From Flaveria trinervia (Eukaryota; Streptophyta; Magnoliopsida; Asterales; Asteraceae), in assembly GCA_025506515.1 (NCBI GenBank), contig CM046452.1, positions 71,356,580-71,420,579 on the forward strand: a stretch of 64,000 bases of DNA, given 5' to 3'. The notes below the pieces were generated by a model. It ran no database searches and was not told the DNA's origin. It was given only the letters and a program-made list of their open reading frames with translations. Position 1 is the first letter of the stretch; every line of letters begins with the position of its first letter. Made by a program: the position numbers and the translations under genes. Shown piece after piece: positions 45,209-58,392 of the stretch.

Positions 45209-48200
45209 AACTTTAACATATGCAATGAGTCAATAAAAGAATGTAGGATTTATATTGGAAGTTTGCATGAAAAAGTCTTGGTTAGGAATGTTTCTTTGTA
45301 TAAATGTAAAACAATGAACAAAGTCAATCAAGAATCATGACTTGTTCAACAAGAAACCTAAGACTATTATAAATAACCCAGATAGAGAGATTTCTGTATG
45401 ATCAAAATATTGGATGCATCATGCATTTATTTTAAATATGACGTGAGAAATAGCAGATGCATGCATCAGGCAGAGTTGAAAAAGATTGCTAAAAAATATG
45501 ACGTAAACTCCAATGCCATCCAATCTTGATTGATTCTCTCTTTATGGCACTTCCAGAAGATTGCTAAAAAGAATAAAGTTTACTAATTGCTTCAAATAAA
45601 CAAACTTATATTGCAATTATAATTATTAATTTGATTTGTTTTGAAATATGGTTTAGTGAAAACCATGTCGTGTGGTGTTGAAGGGGAGCAAGAAAGTAGA
45701 TTATAGAATAAAAGACCATTTCTTGATATATAGTATGTATTGTTATTGTTTGAAAAATACAGACAGGGTCTCACGTTGATGCATCTGGGTATATTCAGTG
45801 AACAACCCACGTCTGATATACAACCTGGATCAATCATATCATATCTTCCCTCAAGTCTCTTCGATTAAAAGAAAAGATATTAGACCTTCTCGAAGGAAAT
45901 GGTGACGATGTCACCATCTCTCCTCCAAATCCTATGCGTATGACTCTCGCTCCTCAACCCCTCTCATGTTCTTCGACCCATCCATCATTATGGATTTCAC
46001 CCTCTATTTTTTCGTGACCATACTCCCCACCCGTGTTTCTCTTTCACATTGGTCCAAGGGCGTCCACATTGTCCCTCTTCTGGTCTAAGTAATGATCCAA
46101 CGAGACCAGAGGAGGGTCAAAAGAGTCTGCTCACCCATGTCTCCCGAATTTGTTAGTTTTTAACATTATAAAAGTTGACATATCTATAACCTACAATAAA
46201 TAAATAAAAATTTAAGACATGTGTTATCATTCTAACATATCAAATGACACGTGTCAACATTCTAGCATAACAAAAAAAATATTTTTCCGCCTCTCTTTCA
46301 TAATAAATATCAAAATAACAAAAACAATTAGTTTGACTTTTCTTTTTAACTAAAATATGTTAAAATAAAAATTATTTATATTTGTGTTTATTGTCTCTCT
46401 CATATTAAATGATAATTATTGTAAATAAAAAAACAAAACTATCAAACATCTAAAATATAAATGTAGTTATTTTAATAATTTATTAATACATATTAAATAT
46501 AGAGTAATAATTTCTAATTCATTATATGTTATAACTTTTAATATTTATTATATTTTTATTTCAACAACCTAGTTTTTCTAAGAAAACATTAGTTGAACCT
46601 TATACTTATAAAAAAGATAACCTTACGATAACTTTTTGCCTAAGAAGTTCAGATTTTGTTAGATAAACAACCAGACGTAATGTTGTATATGATTTTTTTT
46701 AATCCGCATGATTATGATCAAAGGTATGTTTTAAAGATTGGCTCAAGTAAATCTTAATTTTTTAATAAACTCAATTTGGTGGATATAATTTTTAAATGGG
46801 AATTTTACCATAAACAAAATGGTAAAGATTTTTCAACGCAGAAGTCCTAGTGTCAGGAGGATCTAACCAATTTCAATCGTTCAAGTTGGCTTGTAGGGCA
46901 CTCAAATAAAGAAAAATTCTACGTATGGTGGATTCTAGGATATGCCATATGTAAAGTTATAGGCTGAGGTGACCCACAACCAGTTTGTATCACACGTAAA
47001 CATTCAGGCTTATTTAGTTGATAACATTTTAAAGGTTTTCGGCTTAGCAAACCCTAAAGGGAGATGACATGAGTTGCAACTTTCAGATTAACTAACTTGT
47101 AGGCTTAAGCCCAAATTTTTACAGGCTTATCGCATACTATAAACTTCTAGGGTCAACCGACATCTAGGTTTCAAGCTAAGCCAATATGTATGTTTTAGGG
47201 TAAGCTAATAACTAGGTTTGATGACCCTGGGATAGGCTTAGCGGGCTTGTAATGCTAAGGTTGATGTGACAACCTTGATTGTAAATTTGGATAGTAATGG
47301 GTAATTGTTTAATACCAAAATATTAGAATCCCTAATATATAACAACAATCAGTTATTGTAAAGTTGTTTAGCACCATACGTCAACCCCCATCCCCCCTCC
47401 CCAAGCTTCGGCTAAGCCTAGAGGTTAGCATGTGATACAAGCTGACTGTGAGCTAGCCTAACTTATAACTTTACATGTAGCATGTCCTAAAATCCACAAG
47501 TGTGTGATTTCCTTTCGCTGACTTAGCTTGTAGCCTTTAGGCTAAAAATGCGTGAAATGGACGGGCAAGCTTGATTGGATTATGCATGACCATAAATATC
47601 ATGACCTTTTTGGTTTAAATAAAGTGATCAACTTTAACCAATTTAATTATATTCTCTTTTTCAAGTATCTGATAAAACAGAATCATTTGTATGTGGAATA
47701 GTACTAGAAAACACAAAAGCAAATTGGATTGTCATCGCTAAAAGTGACTTGTCAACATAGCATTTTAGGGTCGATGCAAGGTCGGAATGTGACCTTAGGC
47801 GACAATGGTGATTAGTGACACTTCATACGATTGTCATAAATCATTACGAATATATGTTCATGGTACTTGCATGGATGATAACTAGTTACCACATATACTA
47901 TTTTTTTATGATCAATGATGATAATTTGTGACAAAATATTAGATGGTTGATAAAAAGATGTGTGCGATCAAATAAAGAGAAATCTTTAGATTATTAAATA
48001 CCGAAATTATTATACGAAGCTGAGCCTAGAAATAGAAATTAAAATTGAGTACTTACTTACAAAATTAAGTTACCATGTAATTTTACAAATAAAAAGAAAC
48101 ATATTAATAATGGTTGCTAAAGTTGGGGAAAAATAGTTGATAGTTGGGCTCCAAATGATGGATTGTGTCCGGTAACTTGGGCCAACCACCAAATGGCCAT

Positions 48201-49700
48201 TTTGTGATCGACATGTAAATCAATATCAAACTAGGGACCTTGTCACTTGGCTTGTAACGATATCAACCACACACGATAATAGATCATTTTGAAATCATTC
48301 ATAAAAAATAATATGCACTAGTTTTTTGGAAACAAGAATTCTTTATCTTTTAGTGAAATGCTTTTCAAATTCTTATACGTCTCATAAAAGTTAACGTGTA
48401 CTTTTCATGGTCCGGTAGTATATATGATGGCTTGGGTGTATTATCATGATTCTTTCTAATTCAACAATTTTGTCATAGCTTCTATCTTTGAGTACTTTAG
48501 ACACCCATCACACAAGTAATCATCAAAATCTTGTAACGTATCAATATATCTCTTCACTTTCGGTTAAGTTCTTTCTCTTATATATAATGTAGTCTATCAC
48601 ATTTTGAGTGAAACTATTATCATAATTTCTAGTGGATTGTATCCTAAATCGAATGTTAAGTTGTAGGGCCGGTGCTTACATCATGGTTCCACTAGATTTT
48701 ATACGTAGGTGTGAAACCATGACTATAAACAAGTTAAACCTCACATCATTCCTTTCCAAGAGGTTTGAACTCCATCATTTGAAAAAAAAAAAACACCATG
48801 TAAGACGAAACCCCATCTTGTTTAATAGTTGATTGTCTTTATAGCATACCTATTATTTGGATATGCAAAGTGTAAAAACGTCCGCTCCAACGATAAACTT
48901 GGTGCAATTACATATGTGGATGTTCTATACATTCGTTTGTGTATGTTGACATTATTAATACCTACAACCAACATCAGATCAAATATACATATATTAGCCC
49001 AAACATACACAAATTAGCCTGAATATATATACATTAGATCAAACTTGCATACGTTCAACTACACATTAGCTCAAACATAAGGGTGAAGTTGTTCTATAAA
49101 GGGAGAGAATTTTAAAATGGGGAAAATCATTATATCAATCATGTAAGACGATTAAAAAGTTGGTTATACAGCATACTTATGGTGTATATGTTTGTTGCAT
49201 TAGTTTTAAAGGGTTATCGTAATAAATAAGGGTTAACAAATGAATTTTACCTACACACATACATGTCTTTTATAATAATATATGTGTTTTGGGGTGCAAA
49301 AATATACATGTACATCATTATTATAAAAATAATCATGTTTTCATCGTAACTACAAAAAATGCACTAGAAACAAAGAATTACATAACTTCATTACCAATTA
49401 CATATATTCTGATTATCAAGTTATGTGTACATATTTTTATGCATGTATAATTTTTTAAAATTTTTAATTTTAAACCCAATACCTTTACAATTTAACTCCT
49501 TTAATTTTCCACTTTCAATTTTTTTCGCCTATACTTTTCATCATTTATAATTTTTTTTCATTTTACATTCCAGTCTAAATTTTGAGAGTTTTCACGTCGT
49601 AACGTGCGTGTATGGTTCAACTTTGTTATGTCTATTTTTTCCTGTTTAACGGCCCCGTCACAACATGCGGGTTCTAAATCGACTTAATTATTGTTTTAAA
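45209..49700. other. AT-rich intergenic region, no gene recognised
   Basis: Apart from the possible promoter near 45370 I find no ORF with family resemblance, no RNA gene and no paired terminal repeats. Short ORFs such as 48632-48832 show no motif. The stretch 46860-47560 is richer in GGCTTA/TAAGCC words and could be an old repeat, but I cannot delimit it. Confidence 0.5.
45366..45377 (-). promoter_or_regulatory. Possible TATA box of the TTL-like gene
   Basis: The minus strand reads TATTTATAATA about 160 bp upstream of the ATG at 45208. There is no other support. Confidence 0.25.
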
Positions 49701-49749
49701 TGTTTTACTTTTTACATTTGTGGTGCAATGATTTTACATCAACTTTCTA

Positions 49750-50129
49750 TTTGGTTTTATTTTTGTAGTTATTGCAGGCTAATTTCCTATTCTTGTGAAG
49801 GGCCCAAAGGCATGGGCTGACCCTCCAAACAAGTTGGTTTCGGATAAAGCTTTGATTTAAGATAACTATCATTGATTGAAGATAATTATCACTTAATATT
49901 ATTGGGTTATCCATTTTGTTTAAATAAAGAGTCATAGTGGGTGAAGTTACTTGCTTGTCAAGGATTAGGTTCTCTTATAAATACTAACCAAGTTCAAGGG
50001 TTTGAAAGATACAGAGAGTTATTGTAGTTGGTTTTTTGAGTGAGATTTTCCAATTGTAATAAAAGTGAGTTTACTTGAAATTGTGTGTTTTCATTTTTTG
50101 ATTATTCATGTTAAACTTGAGACTTGAAT
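49750..50129 (+). repeat. Right part of an old copia LTR (element H)
   Basis: A TATAAATA box at about 49975-49983, a T-rich transcribed part and an end at ACTTGA just before a decayed primer-binding site suggest the U3-R-U5 tail of an LTR. I cannot place the left end. Confidence 0.45.
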
Positions 50130-50141
50130 TGGTATCAAAAC
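50130..50141 (+). promoter_or_regulatory. Decayed primer-binding site of element H
   Basis: TGGTATCAAAAC differs from TGGTATCAGAGC by two G-to-A changes. Confidence 0.6.
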
Positions 50142-50435
50142 CATGTTCAAGACCCAACCGATTAATTAAAGAACCCGTAGTAAAAAGAAAATGTCTTTCT
50201 TTTCCCCAGTCGTTGGAGTATAGCCAAGATTCAAAGGGCTGCTCCACGACGATCAAGTCTTTAGCATCTATTGGTCACGGGACCTACTTGATCAAGGTGA
50301 AACATTGCTGCAGTTTACTTGATCAAATAAGTGTTTGATCATTGCTTTCATTATCACCTACCATCGTAAAAACAAGATGACTAAGCCTTTTATGTTGACA
50401 CCGAAAGGAAACGAAACCGGAGCGATGTCTGTTCA

Positions 50436-51282
50436 GTGTTCGATGTTAACATGAACTATACCATATGGGCTATGAAGATGAGGGTAGTATTATGTGTACA
50501 CAAGGTATGGGAGATGGTAGAACCGAGCACCACTAATGCAGGGAAAAACGACGTGGCAACTGCCCTTCTATTTCAATCCATACCGGAAAACCTTATCATG
50601 CAAGTGGGCAACCAAGACACCACGAAAGGTATTTGGGAGGCAATAAAATCCCATCATCTTGGTGCCAATAGGGTTAGAGAGGCCCATCTCCAAACCCTAG
50701 TTGTCAAGTTTGACAACCTGAAGATGAGGGAGACGGATACTATCGATGACTTTGCCAGTAAGCTTTCAAGCTTGGCATCTAAGTCCGCCTCCCTATGAGA
50801 AGACATTAATGAAACCAAACTAGTTAAAAGGTTTCTAAAAGGCCTTCCAAGATCCAAGTATATTCACATTGTTGTCGCTTGAGCAAGTGTTAGATCTCAA
50901 CAAAACTGGATTTGAAGAAGTCATGGGGTGATTAAATGTGTATGAAGAACAGATCCGGAAGAAGAAATCCAATCAGGGTCTCAAGGTGAACTGTTGTTTT
51001 CTAATGGTGAATCTTCTAATGCACGCATGAATAATAATGAATCTAGAGGAAGAGGTCGAAGTACTCGAGGACGGGGTCGAGGCTGAGCCAATAGCCAATA
51101 CTGAACCACACTTAACCCCAAGCAAACTCAACAAAATCAAGTAAAAGATAAGCCAAAGAAGGACCGCTCCAAAGTTATTTGCTATTGTTGTGAAAATCCG
51201 GGACACTTCGCATATGTGTGCCCTGAAAGAACCCAAAAGATGCACGAGTCAAATCTGATAGTGCATTCATGCATGAAGTGGT
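50436..51282 (+). pseudogene. Gag relic of copia element H, interrupted by element E
   Basis: 50436-50798 reads NYTIWAMKMRVVL, VWEMVEP, ALLFQSIPENLIMQVG, TTKGIWEAIKSHHLGANRVREA and TIDDFASKLSSL, the UBN2-type Gag of small copia elements, not the Sirevirus type of A and B. After a stop it continues in other frames with VKRFLKGLP and a Gly/Arg-rich run, and a CCHC knuckle (CYCCENPGHFAYVC) at about 51180-51222. Element E's LTR begins at 51283, and nothing of H's pol is seen in the window. Confidence 0.8.
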
Positions 51283-51524
51283 TGTTGATGCATGTATGTC
51301 CCTAGATCATGATATGAAATGTAATAGATCATGTTTATCTGATTCTGATGTAATTTGATATGATTAATGAAATGATATTGGTTGTTTGTGATTTGTAAGG
51401 ACTAATATTTCGTTAATGAGTCGATATTGAATTGGTTAATTAGGATAGTGATTGTTTGAATGGTTACACATAATGTTTATTAATGAATACATTCCAAATT
51501 AACATAATGTAGTTTTCATGCGAA

Positions 51525-51730
51525 TGGCTCATGCGAATGGACCACACGCATGAATAACTTTATACGATTGACTCAGTCGCACGACTAAACCAGGAGACTG
51601 GATCAGTCGTATGATTGACACATAAGATTGGCTCAGTCGCACGACTGAACACTCAGTCGTGCGTATGGATCAACCGCATGCTTCAATCGCACGACTGAAC
51701 CATGCGAATGGTCCAGTCGCCCGAATGAAC
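51525..51730. repeat. CAGTCGNNCGACTG palindrome array in LTR of E
   Basis: Repeats of CAGTCG-NN-CGACTG, CATGCGAATGG and variants stand immediately upstream of the LTR TATA box, about every 20 bp. F's LTR has the same arrangement. Confidence 0.75.
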
Positions 51731-51740
51731 AATACTAACC

Positions 51741-51748
51741 TATAAATA
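51741..51748 (+). promoter_or_regulatory. TATA box of E 5' LTR
   Basis: CTATAAATAC lies directly downstream of the palindrome array. Confidence 0.6.
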
Positions 51749-52017
51749 CAATCCAATTCGTGAAAAAAAAGAGGGCATTCATTCTATTACGAATCCAGAC
51801 GTACCCTAGCAGTCCAGAAGTTTTCCAATTCGTTCTCCAAGTTCATAGAACACATTAGATCGATTTCCAATCGATTTCTAACGTTAGTTTCAATTCTTTA
51901 TTGATTCTTCGTGTGTTCTCACTGATTGGATCGCCAATCAAATAGGATTCCGCACTATTTGATCTGGTTTACACGCTAATCACTAGGTATTTCGTGCAAA
52001 TACCCGGTCCCAACAAG

Positions 52018-52029
52018 TGGTATCAGAGC
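52018..52029 (+). promoter_or_regulatory. Primer-binding site of element E
   Basis: A perfect TGGTATCAGAGC, two bases behind the LTR end. Confidence 0.95.
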
Positions 52030-52234
52030 CTTGGCTCTTGATTATGTGTGATTCAATCAAGATTGATAAAAAGTTTGTGTTTTTGCACTAAAAACGCAAT
52101 CTTTTGTGTCAAAATTGATCTTGGACGTTCCCTGCTCATCAAAGTTTGGTTTCTACGGACTTAGGCGATTAGACCTTGCGAAATTTTGAATTTTTACGGC
52201 TAAAACACGTTTAACCTAGAAATTTTCGCAAAAC

Positions 52235-52475
52235 AGCAGCTTCAGTCGCACGATTGAGCCATTCGCACGACTGGACCTCATTTGCATTGCTCAGACGCAC
52301 GATTGGACCTAGTCGCATCTCCATTCGTACGATTGAACCACTCGTTCACAATGTACATATGCATCAGCTTCATTCGCACGACTAAACCAATCGCTTAGTT
52401 CAGCCGCACGATTGAACCATTCGCTCAGTTCATTCGGACGGATAGCCCAATCGCATCCTTCAGTCACACCAGTTG
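52235..52475. repeat. Palindrome array in the leader of E
   Basis: About ten words such as CAGTCGCACGATTGAGCC and ATTCGCACGACTGG lie between the primer-binding site and gag. Element F has the same array in the same place (23740-23900). Confidence 0.75.
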
Positions 52476-52509
52476 ACAGTTTGTCTTAGTAGACTTAAAG
52501 TTATTTGCC

Positions 52510-53834
52510 ATGGAAGATCAAATGTTAGCCTTTACTGCTGGGAAGGACTCTAGGATCCAGAACCTGCTGTTACTTGAGAGTGAGGTGGGTAATCATAATA
52601 AACCACTGAAGCTCTTAACGTTAGATGAGTTTCCCCACTGGAAACAACGTTTTGAGATCTACCTCAATGGAGTGGATCCGAATCTGTGGGAAGCTATCGA
52701 GATTGGGTATAGTATGCCGGTGGGAGCCGATGGAGTAAAGCTAACCTTATGAGGGATGACAGACGCGCAGAAAGTTAAATATAATGCAGAGAAGAAGGTT
52801 TATGCATTGATTACACAGTCTATCCCTAAAGACATTTTCCACCAGTACTCAGAGAATAAGCAGTCCAAGAAACTATGGGATGAGCTGGAAAAGAGGTACG
52901 ACGGGAATGCTTCGTTGAAGGCAATCAAGGCTAAGGAGTTAAAGAAGGAATTCGATAACTTCTCATCGATGGGAAACGAGAGTTTGGACGATGTTATTGA
53001 TAGATTCTACCATCTGATGAGTGAACTGCATACACATGGGGTGGCTACTACCATGGAAGAGAAAGTTACTAACTTTGCAGACAGATTGCCGGAAAAGTGG
53101 GCTTCATTCGTGTCTAACCTGAGACAGAATGGAATGCTGACAAAGCTGGATATAAATGACTTCATTCTAAAGCTGCGAGAAGAAGCACTTAGAATGAAGT
53201 ACAGAGCTCAGAAGTCTTCGTATACTCAGAATCCAGCTTTGTATAATGCCACGCCTCAAGCTAAGACATCTGGAGCACCTCTCCAGACTGCATTTGTGTC
53301 TAGCTCATCGGACCCTTCACATGCTTCTCCTTCAGGATCAGCCACGTCGGGGTTTTCTTGTACCCAACATATTGGATCTGAAACAAATGCTACTAGAATT
53401 AAGACCGAGAACCTCGGTAATGTGACTGTAGAAGTAGCTCGAGAACACATGGATCTTTGGCTACAGCGGTTCATTCTTATGATGGACTTGTTGCTGGGAA
53501 GATTGGAAACTGTCATCTGTCAGACGAGGACTACGAGCAGGTGGACGAAATGGAGCTGGAGAGAATGGACATAATGTGGGCCTTAGCTAGTGCTGTCCGG
53601 AGGGCAAAGAAGTTTGTGAAAAAGACCGGACAGAACTTGGTAGCTACTAAGGATACCACATTTGGCTTTGACAAGAGCAAAGTGACCTGCTTTAACTGTG
53701 GAGAGAAGGGGCACTTCAAGAAGAATGTGTTAAGCCAAAGAAGACGGGTAACAGGAACCCATTCTCGTCCTTCACTCGTCAAGACAAGCAAGCTACTAGT
53801 TCTACTTCATCAAGCAAGGATCCAAAAGCCTTGA
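52510..53834 (+). pseudogene. Gag N-terminal and central part of element E
   Basis: The start ATG at 52510 precedes FPHWKQRFEIYLNG and LWEAIEIGY. A TGA at 52750 interrupts, then TDAQKVKYNAEKKVYALITQ, IPKDIFHQY, LWDELEKRYDG, KKEFDNFSSM and TNFADRLPEKW (52756-53574). A shift near 53460 moves to the frame with WALASAVRRAKKFVKKTG and the zinc knuckle CFNCGEKGHFKKN, where a one-base change of frame removes the last ligand. The architecture is the usual copia Gag. Confidence 0.85.
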
Positions 53835-54139
53835 CTGCTCATGATGATGAAGGACAGGACTGGAGCTTTAGGTTTGTCTCTCCAGGGGAATCAAACATTG
53901 CAAGTGTAGAAGACTTGATGATGATTATGCGAGTGAAGAGATCTAGCAGTTGATATAGCGATGCCTAATATTGAAAAGACAACTGCAACTGAGGTCAGCT
54001 ACAAGCCTAAAGAGGAGACTACCAAAGCAAGGATAGAAAGACAGAATCACCAGAACCAGAGACATCTGATGCTGCGTTGATGGCTAACTCTTCTGAACCA
54101 CTCAGGTAAGTACCATTGACCAAAAGTTTAATAATCATG

Positions 54140-55232
54140 CTTGTTCTGATTGTAATACATTAGAAATAGCATAGATGAGAAATTTGCTAGGTTATTATAT
54201 CATAATGATAACTTGGTAAAAGATTTACAACTGTGCACTGAGGCGAATAGAGTATTAAAACAAAATGAGCATAGTTACAAAGAAAAGATAGACCTTTTGA
54301 CTAAACAGCTTAGGGAAACCGAAGTAGTTGCATTTAACCAAGCTAATGACATTAGGTACTATCTAAACTCCCTAGAAGACACTAAGAAGCAAAAGGCAGT
54401 TATAGAAGTAGAAGTAAACTCATTAAAACAGAAACTGCACAATTGGACAAGTTCATCACACATAGTCCAACACTTAGTGAGAGAAAGAAACAATGGGGAG
54501 GGTTTGGGTTACAAAGTGGTTCCACCACCACCTGAGACCTTGATGAACACTAAGAGTAGACCTGTAAATGACAATCCCATCAAGGATCATGTGGTGTCTA
54601 CTCCTCTTGTTAGTGATCCAGATTCCTCATGTTCAACCATTGAATATGGAAACAAACAAAAGGAGGCCACTTCAAAGGCAAAGGGTAATTGCCTTGTGTT
54701 ATCTGGAAAAAGAGTTTGAAAAGGTTAACTTAAAGTCAGGTCAAACAGAGTCAAATCAGAACCTAAAAGGATTTCAAATAGTCAAAAACCAGTTAACCAA
54801 AAGGAAAAAGATATAAACATGTTAAAACAGTTAACTCTGTTAAACAAGAAAAAAACATCAAAAGAACTAGAGTCAAAATCTAAAGTAAGTGATGTTACTA
54901 GAGTGTCACACACGTCTCCACAAAGAAAGTTTAATCATAAAGTTGATAGCAAGTCATGCTACAACTGTGGAGAATGTGGACACATTGCTTCCTATTGTCT
55001 TTATTATCAGACACCTAGGAAAAAGATTGAACTTCAGGACTCAAAACCTAGGTCTTCTAAGAGGAGTTCTTTAACTCCACCTAGAAGAACTAGTGCACAT
55101 AAAGTTCAACCGTTAGCCATTCGACTGTGTATCACAAACAGGCATTGCACAAATCTGGCTTATGGAAAGAGAAGTCAACCTCTGTGTCTGGTGATGATGA
55201 CAGAAGGAACCTGGGCTACCCTCACCCTCTAA
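54140..55232 (+). pseudogene. Gag C-terminal part of element E: coiled coil and second knuckle
   Basis: 54213-54719 encodes heptad-rich helix (LTKQLRETEVVAF, VNSLKQKLHNW). 54819-55232 carries a Lys/Ser-rich linker and a complete CCHC knuckle (CYNCGECGHIASYC) at about 54958-54999. This is the same order as in A and B. Confidence 0.75.
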
Positions 55233-55322
55233 GGTCAATGGGTTGAATTTATGATGTGTGATGACTTTGGGAAACCCAAGCCAGTAAAGGCTTAGGTTCC
55301 TAACCTAAACTAATCCTTTACA

Positions 55323-55529
55323 TTGTATGTGCAGGGTGCTCGCTACAGTGCTGAAATTAACACGTGGATTGTAGACAGCGGAGCATCCATGCACATGACA
55401 GGAAACATGGCTCTTTTATCTAACGTCAAGAAAATAAAAGGAGGGCATGTTTCGTTTGCTGAAAACAAGGGAGGATATATCACAGCTCAGGGAGAAGTGG
55501 GAAATCAGAAAGTTAAGTTTGATAGATGA
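55323..55529 (+). CDS. Aspartic protease region of element E pol
   Basis: TWIVDSGASMHMTGNM carries an intact DSG active site. FAENKGGYI and GEVGNQK follow. A TGA ends the piece at 55527-55529. Confidence 0.8.
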   Translation: MYVQGARYSAEINTWIVDSGASMHMTGNMALLSNVKKIKGGHVSFAENKGGYITAQGEVGNQKVKFDR

Positions 55530-55620
55530 ACTATGTTCAACAACTCCAAAATAACTTACTTTTGTTTCCCAAATCTGCGATAAGGGATTTAAAGTCATCT
55601 TCGACAACAAGAAGTTTTAC

Positions 55621-56390
55621 GTGCTCAAGAAAGATTACGTGATCCCAGAAGACCAAGTTTTGATGACTGCTTCAAGATATAAAGACCTTTATGTTTTGGA
55701 TCTATCAACAGCTGCTACAACGGATCAGGAGGTTCAGTGTTTTCTATCTAAAGCTACTGAGAAGGATTCCATCTCCTGGCATAGGAGAATGGGACACATT
55801 AGTCAAAAAAGATGAATCACTTGATTCAGAAGGATCTAGTGAGAGGAGTTAATGTCATGAACTTCCAGCATCCTGATTTTTGTGTAGCTTGCAAGAAAGG
55901 CAAACAGACGAAGAAGTCTCATAAGGAAAAGAAAATTCATTCAATAGAACTTCCTCTTGAACTTCTTCACATGGATCTGTTTGGTCCAGTCAGTACAAAG
56001 AGCATAGCAGGCGACTTGTACTGTTTTGTGGTTACTGATGACTACTCAAGGTTCTCTTGGGTAATGTTTCTGAAGTCCAAATCAGAAACATTTGAGTCTT
56101 TCAAGGAGTTAGTAACCACACTGGAATCTCTCTACAAGCTGAAGGTTAGACAAGTACGTTCAGACAACGGGACGGAATTCAAGAACTAGTGGATGGAGGC
56201 TTACTGCAAGGAAAAGGGAATTGTACATCAATTCACTTCTGCCTACACACCTCAGATGAATGGCGTTGCTGAGAGAAAGAACACAAGCTTGATTGAGATA
56301 GCACGGACTATGCTGGCAGACTCGAAACTACCTATCCAATTTTGGAATGAGGCAGTTGCTAATGCATGTTATACACTGAATCAGTTCTGA
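55621..56390 (+). pseudogene. Integrase of element E
   Basis: ISWHRRMGHISQ and CVACKKGKQ form the zinc domain. LLHMDLFGP, TDDYSRFSW, RSDNGTEFKN and PQMNGVAERKN give the DDE core, with all three acidic residues present. A frame change or stop near 55812 and a TAG at about 56187 (Gln in relatives) break it. FWNEAVANACY marks the end of the core. Confidence 0.87.
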
Positions 56391-57177
56391 TTGTCAAGCG
56401 TCACAGAAAGACATGTTATGAGCTACTACAAAGACGCAAACCGAATCTGGAGTATCTCGAACCATTTGGTGCGCCATGCACACTTCTGAAGAAAACACAA
56501 GGAGGTAAAATTCAGTGAGAAGGTTGATGAAGGGATCTTCTAGGATACAACATACCGAACAAGAGAGTTTACAACAACTCAACGGTCAAGTAGAGGTGTG
56601 GTGTAATGTTGATGTTCAGAGATATATCACCCTCCTTCTGGAAAAGGGCCTCTTACTTTCTTCGACCATGATGGATTCTTCAAGTCCTTCAACATATCTC
56701 TTTCTTTTTCAGAAGACGAGTTGCAAACAAGATGATGTACGATGTCTTGAACACACCATCTCTCTCTCTCCCTCGGATGACGAGTTAGCTACACGGATGA
56801 TGTATGATATCTTGAATACACCAACATCAAGCTCACTGGGAGGATCATCTACTCAGTCAGGGGGAGTAGTCGACGACAGTGACTCCTCCTCTGAAGATGA
56901 AGCTGAAGAAGATGACCAGAATAGTCAGGAGGAACAGGTTCCAGTTCCTAAAAGTCCACAAGCATCTACCAGTGATGCACCTTCGACTTCGGAGCCTCAA
57001 ACTCCAACTACCTCAGATGCAGAACCAAATGCTCATAATCTTGGCTCTGAGGTAGCTGTTCCTACTACTCCAGGATCATGACTAAACATCTATCATCCCC
57101 TAGACAATGTCATTGGGGATGTCAGATCAGGAGTACAAACCCGAAATCAGCTATACTCAGCTGATTACGCCTCCGTT
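56391..57177 (+). pseudogene. Integrase C-terminal region and linker of element E
   Basis: Short matches in shifting frames (YELLQRRKPNLEYLEPFGAPC-like; not quoted in full) are followed by an acidic Ser/Thr-rich linker at 56760-57081 (EDEAEEDDQNSQEE). The pre-RT motif of GDVRSGVQTRNQ type follows at 57115-57150. This region is variable in all copia elements. Confidence 0.65.
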
Positions 57178-58392
57178 ATGGAAAAGGGATATATTCATGA
57201 TGGTGCTTATCGGTGTTTTGTCTCGCAGTTTGAGCCAAAATACGTCAGTGATGCACTAAATGATGAGGCATGGGTGAGTGCCATGCAAGAAGAACTTCTT
57301 CAGTTTAAGAAGTTAGGTGTATGGACTCTGGTTGACAGACCTAAAGGTGCTAAGGTCATTGGCACCAAATGGGTCTTAAAATGCAAGAAAGATGACCAAG
57401 GAGTCATTATCAGGAACAAGGCTCGATTGGTGGTTCAAGGATTTTCCAAGTCGAGGAATTGACTACAATGAAGTGTTTGCACCCGTGGCACAGATGGAAG
57501 CCATTCGCATCTTCCTTGCCTATGCATCGTACATGAAGATTAAAGTCTACTAATTAGATGTAAAGAGTGCATTCCTTCATGGGGAAATCAGAGAAACAGT
57601 TTATGTCAGTCAACCTGAGGGATTTGAAGATCCTTACTATCGGGATAGAGTTTACAAACTCGACAAGGCTTTATACGGGCTTCATCAAGCTCCAAGAGCC
57701 TGGTATGAGAAACTCTCGACTCATCTTGTGAAACACGGCTTTCGCAGGGGAGTTATTGACTGCACGCTGTTCATCAAAGAAAAGGATGGCGATCTACTAT
57801 CGTACAGATCTATGTCGATGACATAATCTTCGGTTCAAAGAACGTAGAGTTATGCAAAGAGTTTGAAGCAGTTATGAAGAAAGAATTTGAGATGAGTGTT
57901 ATGGGGGAGATGAAGTTCTTTCTCGGGTTACAGGTGGATCAGACTCCAAATGGGATATTTCTACATCAGACCAAGTATGTAGAAGACATTCTCAGTCGTT
58001 TTGACATGGAGAATGCTTCTGCTGCTGGAACTCCACTTGCTACGAATCATGATATAGCACCTGATGAAAATGGAGATCTTGTAGATGCCATAATGTACCG
58101 AGGAATGATCGGATCCCTCATGTATCTCACTGCCTCAAGACCTGATATCATGTATGCTACATGTTTATGTTCTAGATATCAGGCTAAGCCTAAGGTCAAC
58201 CATCTGATCGGGGTCAAGAGGATATTTCGTTATCTGAAGGGTACACCCACACTTGGGTTGTGGTATCCTCATGATGATGACTTTGAACTCACGGCGTATA
58301 GTGACGAATTACGGGGGCTGCAAGATGAATTACAAGTCTACATCAGCAGGGTGTCAATTCTTTGGGAGAAGATTAATTACCTGACAGTGTAA
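57178..58392 (+). pseudogene. Reverse transcriptase of element E
   Basis: 57178-57462: EELLQFKKLGVWTLV, GTKWVLKCK, RLVVQGFSK. Then, in another frame, IDYNEVFAPVA, LDVKSAFLHG (preceded by a TAA), ALYGLHQAPRAWYE, and YVDDIIFGS at about 57808-57834 with both catalytic Asp. 57874-58392: FFLGLQV, SRPDIMYATC and HLIGVKRIFRYLKGT. Frameshifts lie near 57455 and 57800. Confidence 0.87.

Larger units (their letters stand above)
51283..52015 (+). repeat. 5' LTR of element E (733 bp)
   Basis: It begins TGTTGATGCATGTATGTCCC and ends GGTCCCAACA, fixed on the right by the primer-binding site. Between 51525 and 51730 it holds about ten words of the CAGTCGCACGACTGAACC type, followed at 51741-51748 by TATAAATA. 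The second LTR is outside the window, so the left end rests on the TG start and on similarity to F's LTR start. Confidence 0.8.

Noticed and set aside
48632..48832. Small ORF with a possible membrane-like stretch
   Set aside because: No start context, homology or neighbour supports it, and the region is AT-rich intergenic DNA.
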